A DNA stretch of 64,000 bases from Bacteroidia bacterium (GTDB lineage Bacteria > Bacteroidota > Bacteroidia > B-17B0 > Aurantibacillaceae): assembly GCA_022841465.1 (NCBI GenBank), contig JALHRL010000001.1, forward strand, positions 124,001-188,000. The letters are read 5' to 3'. The stretch's first letter is position 1, and every line of letters begins with the position of its first letter. The translations under genes were made by a program, and so were the position numbers. Positions 62,495 to 64,000 of the stretch are shown piece after piece. The notes beneath the pieces were generated by a model that saw nothing but the letters and a program-made list of their open reading frames with translations, made no database searches and had not been told where the DNA came from.

Positions 62495-63207
62495 ATAGTA
62501 ACCTCTTTAAGTACCTCAATGCTTTTAAGCTCAGTAAAACCCGGAACATGAAATCTGTAATAAGCCAATAAACTTTCCAGTAATTCCTTACGCTCTGTAT
62601 TACTTAAAGTTTGTTCAATTATATTATTGCTTAACGAATTATATAGTAATTGAGATTGTACCTCGTTTAATCCTAAAGGAAATGCCAGTTGATGTTCGCA
62701 AAATCTTCCTTCTCTGCAATCAAAATATTTATTTAAAGCAGAATAATTATTGATAGGCTCAATACCTAAGTGCGATAATAATTCGATAATAAAGTAATGA
62801 TGGAAATTAATAAAATTGTTTTCAGTTTCATTAAGAAATCTTAAACTATTAATTATAAATTCAAACAGATGCGCATTACCGGCATGTTCTTTTAAAGTTT
62901 TATTCAGAATTTCATTTATAAATTGTGCAATACTAATTTTTTTGATGTTTTTGTTTAAGTCAGTATAAATATAATTGCAACTTATTTCATTCAACTGTTG
63001 AATGTCTTTGTTTTGTTTTACAATTAATTCTACATCAATTTGTGTTAATGGTAAAATAGCTGCTTTTTTAATTTTTGAGCTATATTTTGAAGAAACCCGT
63101 GCATAACATGTAACTATTCCATGTAATTCAGTAAAAAGTTTTATAATGTACTTTTTATCATCATACTTAGTGCATTGAAGCACTATAGCTTTATCTTTAA
63201 CTTGCAT
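62491..63207 (-). CDS. recO: DNA repair protein RecO
   Basis: RecO (238 aa) loads RecA at gaps with RecR. The N-terminal OB-fold begins KDKAIVLQCTKYDDKKYIIKLF and HGIVTCYARVSSKYSSK. The C-terminal helical part contains the usual YFIIELLSHLGIEP; the zinc cysteines seem largely missing, with only CREGRFCEHQ present. The start overlaps the stop of the porZ-like gene by 1 nt (TAATG), so they are co-transcribed. This recO-porZ pairing is, from memory, frequent in Bacteroidota. Confidence 0.93.
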   Translation of the reverse strand: MQVKDKAIVLQCTKYDDKKYIIKLFTELHGIVTCYARVSSKYSSKIKKAAILPLTQIDVELIVKQNKDIQQLNEISCNYIYTDLNKNIKKISIAQFINEILNKTLKEHAGNAHLFEFIINSLRFLNETENNFINFHHYFIIELLSHLGIEPINNYSALNKYFDCREGRFCEHQLAFPLGLNEVQSQLLYNSLSNNIIEQTLSNTERKELLESLLAYYRFHVPGFTELKSIEVLKEVTI

Positions 63208-64000
63208 TAGTTAATTACCAAAACTTTTGAAACTACTTTTAATTCTGCTGTAGGAAGTGCAGCATATACAACATATACGCCGGATGTTACTTTGTTTCCG
63301 GCAAAAGTTTTTAGAGGCCATTCAATTCTACCACCTTGTGATTTTGTTTCCCAAACAAAGTTTCCGGATTCATCTGCTATTTTTACAATAGAATTATCTA
63401 ACAGTCCTGTAATATAAACATTACCGGCATACCCCGGTTTAACAGGATTTGGAAAAGTTTTTATACCACTGTAATCTTCTGCTCCTTCAATGGTAACACT
63501 TTTATAGGTTTGTATTCCTATGGTTGAACCAATGTAAACGTTTCCGGTTTTTCCATCACATTTTATATCTACAATTTCGTTGGAGTAAAGCGGACTATTA
63601 TCTTTTGTAAATCGGTGAATTTGTCGTTGTCCATCAGGACTAAAACAAAATACGCCTCCCGCTTGTGTACCTACCCATTTATTATTAGCATCATCTACAT
63701 CAATACAGGTTACAACTTCACTTTCTAATAAAAGCTCCACATTACCATCTTGAAATATTTTAATAGGTTCGCCATCAACAGGACCACCGGTAAAAATACT
63801 TCCGGGCGAATTAAACACTCTTAAGCCTAAGGCAGTACCCACCCAAATTTTTCCGTCTTTATCTTCAGCAATAGAAAATACGGAATTAGAACCTAAATTA
63901 CCATTACCTACATTTTTGTTCAGCACCTTATACGATTCAATAGAAAAATTGGAAGTATTTTTGTTTATTTTGCAAACGCTTAATCCCTGATCGCGTTCAT
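63207..64000 (-). CDS. porZ: PorZ-like T9SS propeller protein, 5' part beyond the window
   Basis: The frame is open to the edge of the window and continues past it; residues decode as far as ERDQGLSVCKIN. The visible part has two-component-regulator-propeller repeats (AEDKDGKIWVGTALGLRVF, DDANNKWVGTQAGGVFCFS, DGKTGNVYIGSTIGIQTY), then a C-terminal domain (FPNPVKPGYAGNVYITGLLDN, RIEWPLKTFAGNKVTSGVYVVYA) ending KVLVIN. This matches the layout of PorZ, the type IX component that delivers anionic LPS to the attachment complex. The alternative is an ordinary propeller-containing T9SS cargo. The recO neighbour favours PorZ. Confidence 0.78.
   Translation of the reverse strand, partial: ERDQGLSVCKINKNTSNFSIESYKVLNKNVGNGNLGSNSVFSIAEDKDGKIWVGTALGLRVFNSPGSIFTGGPVDGEPIKIFQDGNVELLLESEVVTCIDVDDANNKWVGTQAGGVFCFSPDGQRQIHRFTKDNSPLYSNEIVDIKCDGKTGNVYIGSTIGIQTYKSVTIEGAEDYSGIKTFPNPVKPGYAGNVYITGLLDNSIVKIADESGNFVWETKSQGGRIEWPLKTFAGNKVTSGVYVVYAALPTAELKVVSKVLVIN

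Overview
The window is a chromosomal segment of a Bacteroidota bacterium. Several features point there: low G+C DNA, weak or absent Shine-Dalgarno sequences, TAnnTTTG promoter elements, type IX secretion (T9SS) proteins including a PorZ-like gene, a murF-alr fusion, a DUF3098-uppP-ftsX cell-envelope cluster, and SusC/TonB-type outer-membrane proteins with a carboxypeptidase-regulatory N-terminus. I cannot place it below phylum level. I saw no tRNA, rRNA, CRISPR array, complete insertion sequence or prophage. Genes are densely packed, with many 1-4 nt overlaps.

Layout. 0-7.5 kb: redox and stress genes (Tat-exported superoxide dismutase behind a biotin carrier protein, two divergent peroxiredoxins, a PaaE-like ferredoxin reductase), an oligopeptide-binding lipoprotein and rnhB. 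7.5-12.6 kb: a large exported propeller-like protein, a DUF420 membrane protein with an EF-hand-like loop, and a cytochrome c/copper monooxygenase lipoprotein. 12.6-19.3 kb: housekeeping genes (trpS, plsC-like, gatC, yraN, rluB-like, glmS). 19.28-19.6 kb: a gene-free, G+C-rich repeat element bounded by an 18-bp copy of the glmS 3' end. 19.6-25.6 kb: a T9SS cargo protein and metH, the latter preceded by a SAM-I riboswitch and terminator. 25.6-30.6 kb: a membrane-anchored SpoIIE phosphatase followed by an accessory-looking run of small secreted proteins and lipoproteins, with a C9 tract in one leader. 30.6-35.6 kb: methylmalonyl-CoA mutase overlapping an outer-membrane receptor gene. 35.7-40.8 kb: pth, M42 peptidase, GH3, LysE, DUF493 and aldose epimerase. 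40.8-50.1 kb: hemE, bestrophin, DedA, M28 peptidase, tdk, murF-alr, galE and a glucosaminidase. 50.2-56.1 kb: prolyl oligopeptidase, a Spy-like protein, hemW and ftsX/uppP/DUF3098. 56.2-64 kb: a surface-polysaccharide module (gmd, fcl, two Wzi-like outer-membrane proteins around a WecA/MraY-type transferase), recO and the 3' part of a porZ-like gene.

Main points of interest: (1) a SAM-I riboswitch whose P3 arm is enlarged to about 100 nt by repeats, with a terminator hairpin abutting the metH start codon; (2) a repeat-derived peptide ([11 protein letters not shown]) inside MetH; (3) the duplicated glmS 3' end enclosing a palindromic element; (4) TAnnTTTG elements only 4-10 nt from six start codons, implying leaderless or near-leaderless mRNAs; (5) a C9 tract and stacked hairpins before an orphan lipoprotein. 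No large undescribed system (defence island, secondary-metabolite cluster) is visible. Functional calls rest on motif recognition by eye, without database searches.
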